Source: Candidatus Binataceae bacterium
GTDB lineage: Bacteria > Desulfobacterota > Binatia > Binatales > Binataceae
Length of the DNA: 38,201 nucleotides
Direction: 5' to 3'
NCBI GenBank assembly: GCA_024281015.1
Contig: JAMXLL010000168.1
Location: 1-38,201 of the forward strand
This document shows positions 25,528 to 34,151 of the stretch, piece after piece. A program made the translations under genes and the position numbers. The notes under the pieces were generated by a model that was not told the origin of the DNA, did no database searches, and saw only the letters and a program-made list of their open reading frames with translations. How positions within the stretch are numbered: the stretch's first letter is position 1; each line of letters starts with the position of its first letter.

Positions 25528-25550
25528 AAACCGCGGAACGCTGGCGGTTT
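25528..25550 (-). terminator. Hairpin at the peroxiredoxin stop, possible weak terminator
   Basis: A perfect seven-base inverted repeat, aaaccgc (25528-25534) and gcggttt (25544-25550), encloses a nine-base loop and begins at the peroxiredoxin stop codon (25549-25551). On the minus strand it is not followed by a good T-run, so intrinsic termination is doubtful; it may instead protect the mRNA 3' end. Confidence 0.3.
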
Positions 25551-26076
25551 ACAACTTTTCGTCAACCGGGCCAAATTCATCGCCCGGTTGCCAATCGGCC
25601 GGGCACAGACGCCCCGATCTGAGCGCCCGTACTACGCGTAAGGTTTCGCTGACGCTGCGCCCGACATTTACCGAGCTTGCAACCGAATAAGCGATTAGCC
25701 GCTGTGCGTCGAGAACGAAAGTTGCGCGCAGAGCGACTTTTTCGCGCTCGTCCAGCACTCCATATTGGCGCGCGAGATTACCACCTTGGTCGGCAATCAG
25801 TGGATAGCTTATCCCGCCTAGTTCGTGCGACCAGCGCATATGTAATTCAGCATCATCGACGCCAGCACCGACAATGCTGGTTTGTTCCTGCCTAAAGGCG
25901 GGTTGTGCTTTATGGAAGCCGGTCACCTCGGTCGGGCAGATAAACGAGAAATCGCGTGGATAAAAAAACAGCACGATCATCTCGGAGCGGATCCGATCGA
26001 GGCGCAGGCGGCTGATGCGGCCATCAAACGCACATTGCAGATCCCATCCCGGAGCAGCATCGCCTGGTTTAAGCAT
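25549..26076 (-). CDS. 2-Cys peroxiredoxin (AhpC/Prx1 type)
   Basis: A 175-aa thiol peroxidase reducing H2O2 and organic hydroperoxides. The peroxidatic cysteine C47 is in DFSFICPTEV and the probable resolving cysteine C158 in RLCPADWQPGD, so it is a typical 2-Cys enzyme. The FFYPRDF segment and the R of ALRATFVLD complete the active-site environment. An ATG at 26076 starts directly before the conserved LKPGDAAPGW. It lies 25 bases after the SIMPL-domain gene on the same strand and may share its promoter. Confidence 0.93.
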   Translation of the reverse strand: MLKPGDAAPGWDLQCAFDGRISRLRLDRIRSEMIVLFFYPRDFSFICPTEVTGFHKAQPAFRQEQTSIVGAGVDDAELHMRWSHELGGISYPLIADQGGNLARQYGVLDEREKVALRATFVLDAQRLIAYSVASSVNVGRSVSETLRVVRALRSGRLCPADWQPGDEFGPVDEKL

Positions 26077-26101
26077 CCTATTAACCCGACTGCGTAGCAG
26101 A

Positions 26102-26893
26102 CTACTCGATGCTGTAGGTGAGCGAAACCGTGGCAGGCACAGTAATTTGCCCGGGCGCTATCGGTGTCTGAACGTTCGACGCCATTGCTGCTGTGCCACT
26201 GAACCTGGTCAGCGGGACAGGTCGAACAACCAGCTCGGTAGAAGCTTTAACCACGGGTCCGAGCTTTACGCCGAGAGCGTCGGCCAATGCTGACGCTTGC
26301 GTTTGCGCATCGCGAGCGGCTCTGGCGATCGCTTCGCTTCGCGCCTTGGAATCAGCACGAAGAGAATAAGTCAGAGAGCTTATCCTGTTGGCGCCAGCCC
26401 CTATCGCCGCGTCGATCAGAGGTCCTATCAGTCCGAGTTCGCCAGTCTGGACCGTGATTGAATTCTGTGCGGTGTAGCCGCTTACGCTTGGCTTGCCCTC
26501 GCGCAGTTCAGTGTATTCAGGGTTGAGTGAATAACCCCCGGTCCACATCAGACCCTTGCTGCCTAATTTCGACATGAGGGCATCGCGGACTTTTTGTGCC
26601 AGGGCGCCGTTCAAGCCCGCTGCGTGATCGGCGGTTGCAGCATGCGTTTCAATTGCCATTTCGAGGGTCGCAAGGTCAGGCGCGGCCTGTATTTCGCCGT
26701 TGCCGCTTACCTCGAGAACCCGACCAACAGGAGCGATTGCCAGCTGCGGTCCAGGAGCCGGAGATAGCTTCATAGGCCCGGGAGACGGCAGCGCAGGCGT
26801 TGGTATTTGCGACGGGGACTGCACTTGCGCGTGTCCAAACGAAGGCACCACCAAAATCAAGAGGAGGAGCAGGACAGTTCGAATTAGCGGCAT
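26102..26893 (-). CDS. SIMPL-domain (DUF541) periplasmic protein
   Basis: A 263-aa exported protein. A signal peptide (residues 1-23, ending GHAQ) precedes a Pro-rich linker (about 24-55) and the SIMPL domain (VLEVSGNGEIQAAPDLATLEMAIET onward to VPATVSLTYSIE). Members include E. coli YggE, linked to oxidative-stress resistance, and its neighbour here is a peroxiredoxin. The start ATG 26893 has ggagg five bases upstream; a second ATG at 26905 is closer to that sequence and less suitable. Confidence 0.88.
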   Translation of the reverse strand: MPLIRTVLLLLLILVVPSFGHAQVQSPSQIPTPALPSPGPMKLSPAPGPQLAIAPVGRVLEVSGNGEIQAAPDLATLEMAIETHAATADHAAGLNGALAQKVRDALMSKLGSKGLMWTGGYSLNPEYTELREGKPSVSGYTAQNSITVQTGELGLIGPLIDAAIGAGANRISSLTYSLRADSKARSEAIARAARDAQTQASALADALGVKLGPVVKASTELVVRPVPLTRFSGTAAMASNVQTPIAPGQITVPATVSLTYSIE

Positions 26894-27221
26894 AGTTGCC
26901 TCCATGCGCTTTCCCGGCCAGTTTCAGCACAGCTCGATATGGCAAGAATATCAGCTTGAGCGGAGTCTCGACCGCGGGCAGAGGTACGGTTATCACGCGA
27001 ACCAGCCACCCGAGCCACCGCCTTAATACTCCCAAAATTACGGACCCGGGGCCGAACGCATGGGCAATATGTCAAGGACGTTATAGCTGGACTACATAAT
27101 CAGGTGAGAAACGCCCCGTTCTCTTTTGAGTCTCCTCTTGCTTGTAGCTGGGGAGGCTGCGGCGCACTAGACGATACCGGCGCGACGTCCAAAATCTTTC
27201 AGCGCCTGATAGAATTGATAT
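26894..27221. other. Divergent intergenic region between the SIMPL gene and proS
   Basis: About 328 bases without a gene I can support. It must contain the promoters for the minus-strand SIMPL/peroxiredoxin pair and the plus-strand proS, but I see no promoter boxes good enough to mark. A minus-strand TTG-initiated frame (27035 leftwards, starting GVLRRWLGWLVR) has plausible composition for about 45 codons. It then runs into the SIMPL gene in another frame, so I do not call it. No T-box or leader hairpin is evident before proS. Confidence 0.5.
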
Positions 27222-28688
27222 ATGGCCGAGAAGATTGACGAGAAGAAAGTGACCCCCCGCAGCCAGGACTTTGCGGCCTGGTACAATGACCTGATTATCC
27301 GGGCCGAACTCGCCGACTATTCGCCGGTGCGCGGTTGTATCGTCTTTCGTCCCGACGGCTTCGCGATCTGGGAACACTTGCGCGACGAGCTGGATCGCCG
27401 AATCAAGCAAACCGGCGCCCGCAATACATACTTTCCGTTGTTCATTCCGCTGAGCTTCCTGCAAAAGGAAGCAGCGCATGTCGAGGGCTTCGCACCCGAA
27501 GTCGCAGTCGTTACTCACGGTGGCGGCAAGGAATTGGAAGAACCGCTGATTGTCAGACCCACCTCCGAGACCATCATCCATCACATGTTCGCGCAGTGGA
27601 TCCATTCTCATCGCGATCTGCCCTTAATGATCAATCAGTGGTGCAATGTCGTGCGATGGGAGATGCGAACGCGCCCATTTCTGCGTACTGCCGAATTCCT
27701 GTGGCAGGAGGGGCACACCGCGCATGCGACACGGGAAGAGGCAGAGCGCGAAACGCTTACCATGCTCGAAGTGTATCGCTCATTCGTCGAGGATTTCCTG
27801 GCGATTCCGCTGGTCGCCGGCCGCAAGAGTGCCGCCGAGCGTTTCCCAGGCGCCGACGAAACCTACGCGATCGAATCGCTTATGCCCGATGGGCGCGCGC
27901 TTCAGTGCGGAACCTCCCATTACCTCGGCCAGAATTTTGCCAGAGCATTCGAGATTCGCTTTCTCGACCAGAACAATGAACTACAGCATCCGCACCAGAC
28001 GAGTTGGGGCGTCTCGACCAGGCTACTAGGCGCAATCGTTATGAGCCACGGCGACGACCAGGGCCTGCGCTTACCCCCGTCGGTCGCGTCGACCCAGGCC
28101 GTGGTGGTGCCGATTTGGCGCAAGGCGGACGAAGCCGAGCGCGTGCAGTCGGTTTCACGCGATGTGGTAGGCAGGCTTGCGCAGGCGGGGGTCCGTGCGA
28201 GGACCGATGAACGTGAAGGCGTAACACCTGGATATAAGTTTAATGACTGGGAGATGCGCGGGGTGCCGCTCAGAATCGAGATCGGCCCGCGCGATATTGC
28301 AGCCGGCGAGGTGGTGCTGGCGCGGCGCGATATTCCCGGAGCTTCAGGCAAATCGAGGGCGTCCCTTGCCGAGGTAGCCGCCACGGCAAAGTCACTGTTG
28401 CAGGAAATCCAGACTAATCTTTATAAGCAGGCGAAAGCGGCGGAGGATTCCAACACCCGTCAATTCGACGACTACTCCAGGCTACGTGCGCAAATGGCCG
28501 ACGAAGGCGGGGGTGGTTTTGCTGACGTCTACTGGTGCGGAAGCCCGCAGTGCGAAACGAAGATTCGCGAAGAAACCCGCGCCACCTGCCGCGCGATTCC
28601 GCTCAATCAACTTAAAGATAGAGGCGGCCGCTGCATAGTTTGCCAGGAATCTGCCACTGAACGCGCGCTGTTCGCCAAGGCATATTGA
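27222..28688 (+). CDS. proS: Prolyl-tRNA synthetase, archaeal/eukaryotic-like type
   Basis: Class II synthetase, 488 aa. Motif 2 shows VRWEMRTRPFLRTAEFLWQ, followed by the EGHTAHAT segment characteristic of the archaeal/eukaryotic-like ProRS; the editing (INS) insertion of classical bacterial ProRS is absent. The C-terminal extension carries C439, C444, C471 and C474, the expected zinc ligands, and ends in Tyr, as archaeal-type enzymes do. The start ATG 27222 has only a weak upstream site. It is alone on its strand, converging on the NUDIX gene. Confidence 0.95.
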   Translation: MAEKIDEKKVTPRSQDFAAWYNDLIIRAELADYSPVRGCIVFRPDGFAIWEHLRDELDRRIKQTGARNTYFPLFIPLSFLQKEAAHVEGFAPEVAVVTHGGGKELEEPLIVRPTSETIIHHMFAQWIHSHRDLPLMINQWCNVVRWEMRTRPFLRTAEFLWQEGHTAHATREEAERETLTMLEVYRSFVEDFLAIPLVAGRKSAAERFPGADETYAIESLMPDGRALQCGTSHYLGQNFARAFEIRFLDQNNELQHPHQTSWGVSTRLLGAIVMSHGDDQGLRLPPSVASTQAVVVPIWRKADEAERVQSVSRDVVGRLAQAGVRARTDEREGVTPGYKFNDWEMRGVPLRIEIGPRDIAAGEVVLARRDIPGASGKSRASLAEVAATAKSLLQEIQTNLYKQAKAAEDSNTRQFDDYSRLRAQMADEGGGGFADVYWCGSPQCETKIREETRATCRAIPLNQLKDRGGRCIVCQESATERALFAKAY

Positions 28689-28713
28689 ATCGGTGGGAGG
28701 ATGGGCACTCGAA

Positions 28714-29250
28714 TTAGCCACAATCGCTGCTATGCCTGAGGAACGCGCCCGCATGATGTAGCGCTACGATAGTTTTGGCGTCGATTATTTCACCTGATGC
28801 GATCATCGCCAGCGCCTGTTCAAAATCGATCTGCTCGACCTTCATCACCTCGTCGAAGTCGAGCTCGCCGGGGCACGGCGAGAGACCACGAGCCAGGAAG
28901 AGGTCGATCCGCTCGTCGCAAAAGCTCGGGATCGTCACTATCGAGCCGAGATGATCCCATTGCTCCGCGCTGAAAGCCGCCTCCTCGCGCAACTCCCGCT
29001 GAGCGCATTCCAACGGCGACTCCTCTCCGTTACGGCAGCCCGCCGGCACTTCTCGCAGCCATCCGCCGATCGCGTGGCGATATTGCGTGAGCATTGCAAT
29101 CCGGCCGGCGCTGTCGAGGGCCACCACCGCGCTGGCGCCAGGATGGCGTACGATGGCGAGGTCGAGGGTCACTCCGTTGGGCAGGGTGGCACTCTCCACG
29201 CCAAGATCGACGACACCCATTTTCAACACTGGCCTGCGGTTCGACGCCAT
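28714..29250 (-). CDS. NUDIX hydrolase, ADP-ribose pyrophosphatase-like
   Basis: A 178-aa protein whose Nudix box runs from G71 through E77, R85, E86, E89 and E90, with the final Gly replaced by Ala (A92). The preceding EVPAG and the GSIVTIPSFCDERIDLFLARGL segment fit ADP-ribose/NDP-sugar pyrophosphatases, which hydrolyse ADP-ribose to AMP and ribose 5-phosphate. ATG 29250; the downstream ATG at 29220 is possible. It converges with proS over a 25-base gap and diverges from the Fe-S operon. Confidence 0.88.
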   Translation of the reverse strand: MASNRRPVLKMGVVDLGVESATLPNGVTLDLAIVRHPGASAVVALDSAGRIAMLTQYRHAIGGWLREVPAGCRNGEESPLECAQRELREEAAFSAEQWDHLGSIVTIPSFCDERIDLFLARGLSPCPGELDFDEVMKVEQIDFEQALAMIASGEIIDAKTIVALHHAGAFLRHSSDCG

Positions 29251-29519
29251 GCATCAAGGATGCTGCCGCCGCAGCCTCAGCACAAGGGTTTCCCTGAGTT
29301 CGCCCTCGCATGGCGTGAGCGATGGGTGAGCATCTGCCGTCGGTTGGTGCCAAGGAAGCGAAATGCGCGAGCCATTTAAAATAATTCGCTGCTGGGTGAT
29401 TCGCGAAGTTATGGGTTTTGCTCCTACATGACGGAAGCAAAAACGGGGATCGGCCTCAACACCGCTGTGGTGCTAGCGCCGCATTTTGCTTTATTCTCTT
29501 CCAGAAGCGAAGGAGTATC
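29251..29519. other. Divergent intergenic region upstream of the molybdoenzyme operon
   Basis: About 269 bases between the NUDIX start and the leader ORF. The A/T-richer part (about 29376-29420) is the likely promoter zone for the plus-strand operon, and it contains the eight-base palindrome ttcgcgaa at 29400-29407. I cannot define -35/-10 boxes with confidence and see no RNA gene. Confidence 0.4.
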
Positions 29520-29600
29520 ATGCGCGCAGATTTCACCGCCTATGTCTCGACCGAGCTGCGTGGAACTCAGGGGAAAATTAATTGCGGTACGGCTTTGTAA
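29520..29600 (+). CDS. 26-codon leader ORF overlapping the ferredoxin-NrfD start
   Basis: ATG 29520 is preceded by aaggag at 29510-29515, the best ribosome-binding site in this region. It opens a 26-aa frame (MRADFTAYVSTELRGTQGKI, then NCGTAL) ending at TAA 29598-29600. It overlaps the TTG start of the next gene (29582) by 19 bases in a different frame. It may be a translational coupling or attenuating leader, or a sign that the true start of the Fe-S protein has been shifted by a frameshift. No regulatory residues such as codon runs are obvious. I see no homology to any known peptide. Confidence 0.4.
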   Translation: MRADFTAYVSTELRGTQGKINCGTAL

Positions 29601-31165
29601 TCGATCACGACCGTTGCATCGGGTGTCATGCGTGCACGCTGGCGTGCAAAGAAGAGCATAATGTTCCGGTTGGCGTCTTCCGCACCTGGGTCAAATACAT
29701 CGAAAAAGGCGCCTTCCCGCATAGCAGCCGAAATTTCGGCGTGATGCGGTGCAATCATTGCGACGACGCTCCCTGTGTCGAGATATGTCCGACCAGCGCG
29801 CTGTTTCGCCGCGACGACGGGATCGTCGATTTCGACAACAGTCGTTGCATCGGGTGCAAATCTTGTATGCAAGCGTGCCCATACGACGCGCTCTACCTGG
29901 ACCCGAATACTCACACCGCGGCCAAGTGTAACTTCTGCGCGCATCGAATTGAGCTGAACCTGGAACCAGCCTGCGTCATAGTGTGTCCGACACGCGCAAT
30001 TATCGCCGGCGATATTGATGACGCCGAAGGCGAGATCGGCCAGATTATCGCGACGCGAAAGCTCGCGGCCCGCAAGCCCCAGAAAGGTACCCGGCCCAAG
30101 CTGTTCTATGCCGGCATCGAAGGAGATTTGCTGCAGCCGTTGATGTTGGAATCGCAGCCGACTCACATGTTCGCGGAACATCATCCCGATGCCAACCTGC
30201 GTACCAACGGTGCTCGGCTGAAAACTCGCCGCTCAAACCCCGGAGCCGCGCGAGTCGTCTATGACGTGGCCCATCCGCAACCCTGGGGCTCGATACCGGC
30301 TTTTTATCTATGGACCAAGTCGATCGCGGCGGGCGCGTTGATTGTTGTAGCGCTGCTCCTGGGCTTTTCCGGGGCGCCGGGCATCATGCCCGGCGGGCGA
30401 TTTCTTTTCGCGATAATGGCCCCCGCCGCCGCTCTGCTCTTAACGGCGATTACCACAGTACTACTAATTGCCGATCTACATCGTCCTGAGCGTTTTTACT
30501 ACATATTACTCAAGCCGAATCCGCGCTCATGGCTGGTCGTGGGAACCTGGATACTTATTGTGTACTCGATCCTGGCCGCACTTTGGCTCGGCTTCGGCAT
30601 CGCGTCTAATCATGCGGTGCCTTTGCCTATTATTGCCGCCGCGTCTTTCGCAGGAGCCGCTTCGGCCGGTTATTCAGCTTTCCTATTCGCACAGGCGAAG
30701 GGACGGGACTTGTGGCAGAGCCCGCTGTTCCTCTGGCATCTGCTGGTACAGGCGATCGTGGCGGGTGCTGCCATCGTGATATTGATGTCCGCGCTGGACG
30801 GCTATCCGCACGTAGCTGACGCGGTTGACGGAGGACGAGGCATTATACTCCAGAGCAATATCATTCTGTTGGCTGCGCTGATCATCAGTACGTTGATGGT
30901 AATGGCTGAACTCACGTTGACACCGTTCAGCGCTGACGTGGACTACGCTGCTGAACTAATCCTGCGCGGTAGTCTGCGCAACAAGTTCTGGTTCGGGGTG
31001 ATAGGGATCGGAACCATCGCCTCCACCGGGGTGCTGGCTTATTTGCTCGCCGCCCACAGCATCTCCGTACCGTTGGAAGTGTTGGCTGCACTCCTGAGCC
31101 TCGCAGGGTTACTGATTTTCGAGAAGGTTTGGATTGACGCCGGCCAGGCACCGCCGCTCAGCTGA
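29582..31165 (+). CDS. Ferredoxin-NrfD fusion: electron-transfer and quinone-anchor subunit
   Basis: A 527-aa fusion of a DmsB/PsrB-type ferredoxin to an NrfD/PsrC-type membrane anchor, normally two proteins. Sixteen cysteines form four [4Fe-4S] sites: C12/15/18/22, C57/60/65/69, C89/92/95/99 and C116/119/131/135. After a linker (about 145-235) come about eight membrane spans (first near 238, last near 495-520). The family moves electrons between a molybdoenzyme and the quinone pool. No Tat or Sec signal precedes the ferredoxin, so it should face the cytoplasm. The TTG start has agggga seven bases upstream and begins immediately before RYGFVIDHDRCIGC; no ATG is available. The catalytic partner follows. 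Confidence 0.9.
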   Translation: MRYGFVIDHDRCIGCHACTLACKEEHNVPVGVFRTWVKYIEKGAFPHSSRNFGVMRCNHCDDAPCVEICPTSALFRRDDGIVDFDNSRCIGCKSCMQACPYDALYLDPNTHTAAKCNFCAHRIELNLEPACVIVCPTRAIIAGDIDDAEGEIGQIIATRKLAARKPQKGTRPKLFYAGIEGDLLQPLMLESQPTHMFAEHHPDANLRTNGARLKTRRSNPGAARVVYDVAHPQPWGSIPAFYLWTKSIAAGALIVVALLLGFSGAPGIMPGGRFLFAIMAPAAALLLTAITTVLLIADLHRPERFYYILLKPNPRSWLVVGTWILIVYSILAALWLGFGIASNHAVPLPIIAAASFAGAASAGYSAFLFAQAKGRDLWQSPLFLWHLLVQAIVAGAAIVILMSALDGYPHVADAVDGGRGIILQSNIILLAALIISTLMVMAELTLTPFSADVDYAAELILRGSLRNKFWFGVIGIGTIASTGVLAYLLAAHSISVPLEVLAALLSLAGLLIFEKVWIDAGQAPPLS

Positions 31166-31325
31166 TTATGAACGCATTCTGGTTTTTGCGACCGGCGAAG
31201 TTGCGAAACGCAGAAGCGTGCTCGCGGCCAGAGCGGGATCGGCGGGCTAGGTTGGCCCCCGAGAATTCAAACCCTCCACCGACCTCGTCATTGGCTTGCA
31301 AACTATGCATTAGGTGCTGACACAG

Positions 31326-34151
31326 ATGCGCGACTCGTCTGAACCACTCAACCCGGCGGCAGCGGGGCTTGAGCCGCCTGCCGGAGGTCTCGCCAGCTTT
31401 CCGCCGTCTGATCGCTGGGACGATTGGATTGAGTACGATCCCGCTGCGTGGCCACGCAAAGTAACCAGGCGCTACCGGCTGATTCCGACCATTTGTTTCA
31501 ATTGCGAAGCTGCATGCGGACTGCTCGCTTATGTCGATAAAGAGACCGGCCGCATCCGGAAATTCGAGGGCAACCCTGCGCATCCGGGCAGTCGCGGGCG
31601 CAACTGCGCCAAGGGTCCCGCCACCCTCAACCAGGTAAACGATCCTGAGAGGATCCTCTATCCCCTCAAGCGCGCCGGCAAACGCGGCGAGGGCAAGTGG
31701 CAACGAGTGACCTGGGACGATGTGCTCGATGATCTTGCGGCGCGGATCCGCGCTGCACTGACCGAAGGGCGGCGCAACGAAATCATGTACCACGTGGGCC
31801 GTCCCGGTCATGAACTCGTCTATAACCAGCGCATCCTTCATTCATGGGGCATCGATGGTCATAACAGCCATACCAACATATGTTCGGCCGGTGCCCGGAC
31901 CGGCTACGCTTTTTGGCAAGGGAGTGACCGGCCCTCGGCGGATTACGCCCACGCGCGTTTCATCCTGTTGTTGAGTTCGCATCTTGAGGCGGGCCATTAC
32001 TTTAATCCGCACGCGCAACGGATTATTGAGGGTAAAATTGCGGGCGCCAAGCTGTGCGTGATTGACACGAGGCTCTCCAACACCGCCGCGCGCGCTGACT
32101 ATTGGTTATCAACATGGCCGGGTAGTGAGGCCGCGGTGTTGCTCGCGATGTGCCGGGTAATCCTGGACGAGGATCTGTATGATGCCGAATTTGTGCGGCG
32201 ATGGGTGAATTGGGAGGAGTACCTGCGCGAAGAGCATCCGGACCGGCCGGGCACTTTCCCAGCCTTTATTCAAACGCTGAAAGAGATCTATGCGCAGTAC
32301 ACTCCGGAATTCGCGGCTCGCGAGTCGGGCGCAGACGCAGATGTCATCGTGCAGGTGGCGCGCGAGATCGGCCGGGCGGGCCATGCCTTTGCTGCCCAGG
32401 TGTGGCGCAATGCCGCCGCCGGAAATCTTGGAGGATGGCAAGTAGCGCGAACCCTCGAATTACTGTCCGTCCTGGTTGGTGCAATCGCGACCCCGGGCGG
32501 CACAGCGCCTGCTGCTGGCAACAAATTTATTCCGCCGCCGCCCATGATGCCGCCGGCTCCACGGGTCTGGAACGAAATGATGTGGCCGCGCGAATATCCG
32601 CTGGCGTTTTTCGAAATGAGTTTTCTACTGCCGCATTTTCTCAAGGAGAAGCGAGGCAAACTCGCCGCCTACTTCACCCGGGTTTACAATCCGGTCTGGA
32701 CTAATCCCGACGGCATCAGCTGGATCGAGATGCTCTCCGACGAGAATCAGATCGAACTTCATGCCTGCCTGACGCCCATTTGGAGCGAAACGGCGTGGTT
32801 CGCCGATTACGTATTGCCGATGGGGCTTGCGCCGGAACGGCACGATTTGATGAGTCAGGAGACTCATGCGGCACGCTGGATTGGTTTCCGCCAGCCTGTG
32901 CTCCGACTCGCCCAAGAGAAGCAGGGAAAGCGGTTCACCTTCACCTACGAGGCGCATCGTGAGGCCGGGCTCGGTGAGATATGGGAGGAAGACGAATTCT
33001 GGATCGAGCTCTCGTGGCGCATCGATCCGGACGGCGCGCTCGGTATCCGGAAGTACTTCGAATCCCCTTATCTAACGGGGCAGAAGCTGACGGTCGCAGA
33101 TTATTACCGGTGGATTTTCGAAAACAGCGTCCCGGGATTGCCGGAAGCAGCCGCCCGCGAGGGCCTCGACCCATTAGCGTACATGCGTAAGTACGGCGCA
33201 TTCCTCGTCGAGGAGGGAGCCTATCGAGCACATGAGCAGCGCGTGCCGGAGGCTCAGTTGCAAGGCGCTGCGGCCGATCCGCAGACCGGGATTGTTGCCA
33301 GGGACGGTGGGGTGGTCGGAGTTGAGATCGACGGAGTTGCGCAGGTCGGCTTTCCCACCCCATCGCGCCGGCTCGAATTTTTTTCCAAGACGCTGAAGGA
33401 CTGGAAATGGCCCGAATGCGCAATTCCGACCTATATCCGCAGCCACGTCCATCGTGAGAATATCGACCGCAGCATCGGGGAGATGCTGCTGTTGCCCACC
33501 TTTCGCCTGCCAACGCTGGTGCACACCCGCTCGGGCAACGCGAAGTGGCTATATGAAATCTCACATCGCAACCCCCTCTGGTTGCATCCCGAGGATGCGG
33601 ACCGGGTGGGCCTGAATACAGATGATCTACTCAGGGTTAATACAGAGATCGGCTACTTCGTCGATAAGGTTTGGGTAACCGAGGGGATTCGTCCCGGAGT
33701 GATCGCCTGCTCCCATCATCTCGGACGCTGGCGCTTGAATGAGGACCTTGGTGGTGAGAAATGGTCAACTGCACTGGTGGACCTGCGGCAGGTCGCACCA
33801 GGCAAATGGATGATGCGCCAATTGCATGGCGTCCGCCGGTTCGCCAGCGGCGATCCCGACTCGGAACGCCTCTGGTGGGAAGACGCGGGGGTGCATCAGA
33901 ACCTGGCCTTCCCGGTCCAGCCCGATCCCGTCAGCGGTGCACATTGCTGGCATCAAAAAGTTCGCGTCGAACGGGCCCGCCCCGAGGACCGCTACGGCGA
34001 CATCTTTGTAGATACCGGCAAGTCTCACGAGGTGTATAAGCGGTGGCTGGGGATGGCCCGCCCGGCCCCGGGGCCGGGCGGTCTGCGCCGGCCGCTTTGG
34101 CTCGCGCGTGTATACCGCCCGGCTACCCAGGCATTCTATATCGAGGCATGA
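31326..34151 (+). CDS. Molybdopterin (Mo-bisPGD) oxidoreductase catalytic subunit
   Basis: A 941-aa DMSO-reductase-superfamily enzyme. The N-terminal FS0 cluster ligands are C57, C60, C64 and C94. The Mo ligand is probably C186 (SHTNICSAG), as in polysulfide/thiosulfate reductases and Cys formate dehydrogenases, rather than Ser or Asp. Cofactor-binding blocks include CVIDTRLSNTAARAD, ITPGG-like IATPGGTAP and the C-terminal molydopterin-dinucleotide domain around NPLWLHPEDADRVGL. There is no twin-arginine signal, so the active site should be cytoplasmic. ATG 31326 has taggtg nine bases upstream; GTG 31314 would add four residues. It ends in an ATGA overlap with the DUF202 gene. Substrate unknown: C/S/N oxyanion or formate-type chemistry all remain possible. 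Confidence 0.92.
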   Translation: MRDSSEPLNPAAAGLEPPAGGLASFPPSDRWDDWIEYDPAAWPRKVTRRYRLIPTICFNCEAACGLLAYVDKETGRIRKFEGNPAHPGSRGRNCAKGPATLNQVNDPERILYPLKRAGKRGEGKWQRVTWDDVLDDLAARIRAALTEGRRNEIMYHVGRPGHELVYNQRILHSWGIDGHNSHTNICSAGARTGYAFWQGSDRPSADYAHARFILLLSSHLEAGHYFNPHAQRIIEGKIAGAKLCVIDTRLSNTAARADYWLSTWPGSEAAVLLAMCRVILDEDLYDAEFVRRWVNWEEYLREEHPDRPGTFPAFIQTLKEIYAQYTPEFAARESGADADVIVQVAREIGRAGHAFAAQVWRNAAAGNLGGWQVARTLELLSVLVGAIATPGGTAPAAGNKFIPPPPMMPPAPRVWNEMMWPREYPLAFFEMSFLLPHFLKEKRGKLAAYFTRVYNPVWTNPDGISWIEMLSDENQIELHACLTPIWSETAWFADYVLPMGLAPERHDLMSQETHAARWIGFRQPVLRLAQEKQGKRFTFTYEAHREAGLGEIWEEDEFWIELSWRIDPDGALGIRKYFESPYLTGQKLTVADYYRWIFENSVPGLPEAAAREGLDPLAYMRKYGAFLVEEGAYRAHEQRVPEAQLQGAAADPQTGIVARDGGVVGVEIDGVAQVGFPTPSRRLEFFSKTLKDWKWPECAIPTYIRSHVHRENIDRSIGEMLLLPTFRLPTLVHTRSGNAKWLYEISHRNPLWLHPEDADRVGLNTDDLLRVNTEIGYFVDKVWVTEGIRPGVIACSHHLGRWRLNEDLGGEKWSTALVDLRQVAPGKWMMRQLHGVRRFASGDPDSERLWWEDAGVHQNLAFPVQPDPVSGAHCWHQKVRVERARPEDRYGDIFVDTGKSHEVYKRWLGMARPAPGPGGLRRPLWLARVYRPATQAFYIEA

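Noticed and set aside
26894-27035. Minus-strand TTG-started frame upstream of the SIMPL gene with plausible amphipathic composition
   Set aside because: No Shine-Dalgarno, non-ATG start, and it continues into the SIMPL gene in another frame with nonsense-like composition.
28764-28773. Ten-base palindrome gtagcgctac near the end of the NUDIX gene
   Set aside because: No loop and no T-run, so it is not a terminator; it lies within coding sequence.
31168-31320. A 50-codon frame (MNAFWFLRPAKL...) filling the gap between the NrfD fusion and the molybdoenzyme
   Set aside because: No ribosome-binding site, poor composition (Arg/Pro-rich, like shifted GC-rich DNA) and overlap with the next start; kept as non-coding.
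31158-31841. A 227-aa minus-strand open frame opposite the molybdoenzyme gene
   Set aside because: It is the antisense shadow of a well-supported gene, with no family signature or start signal.
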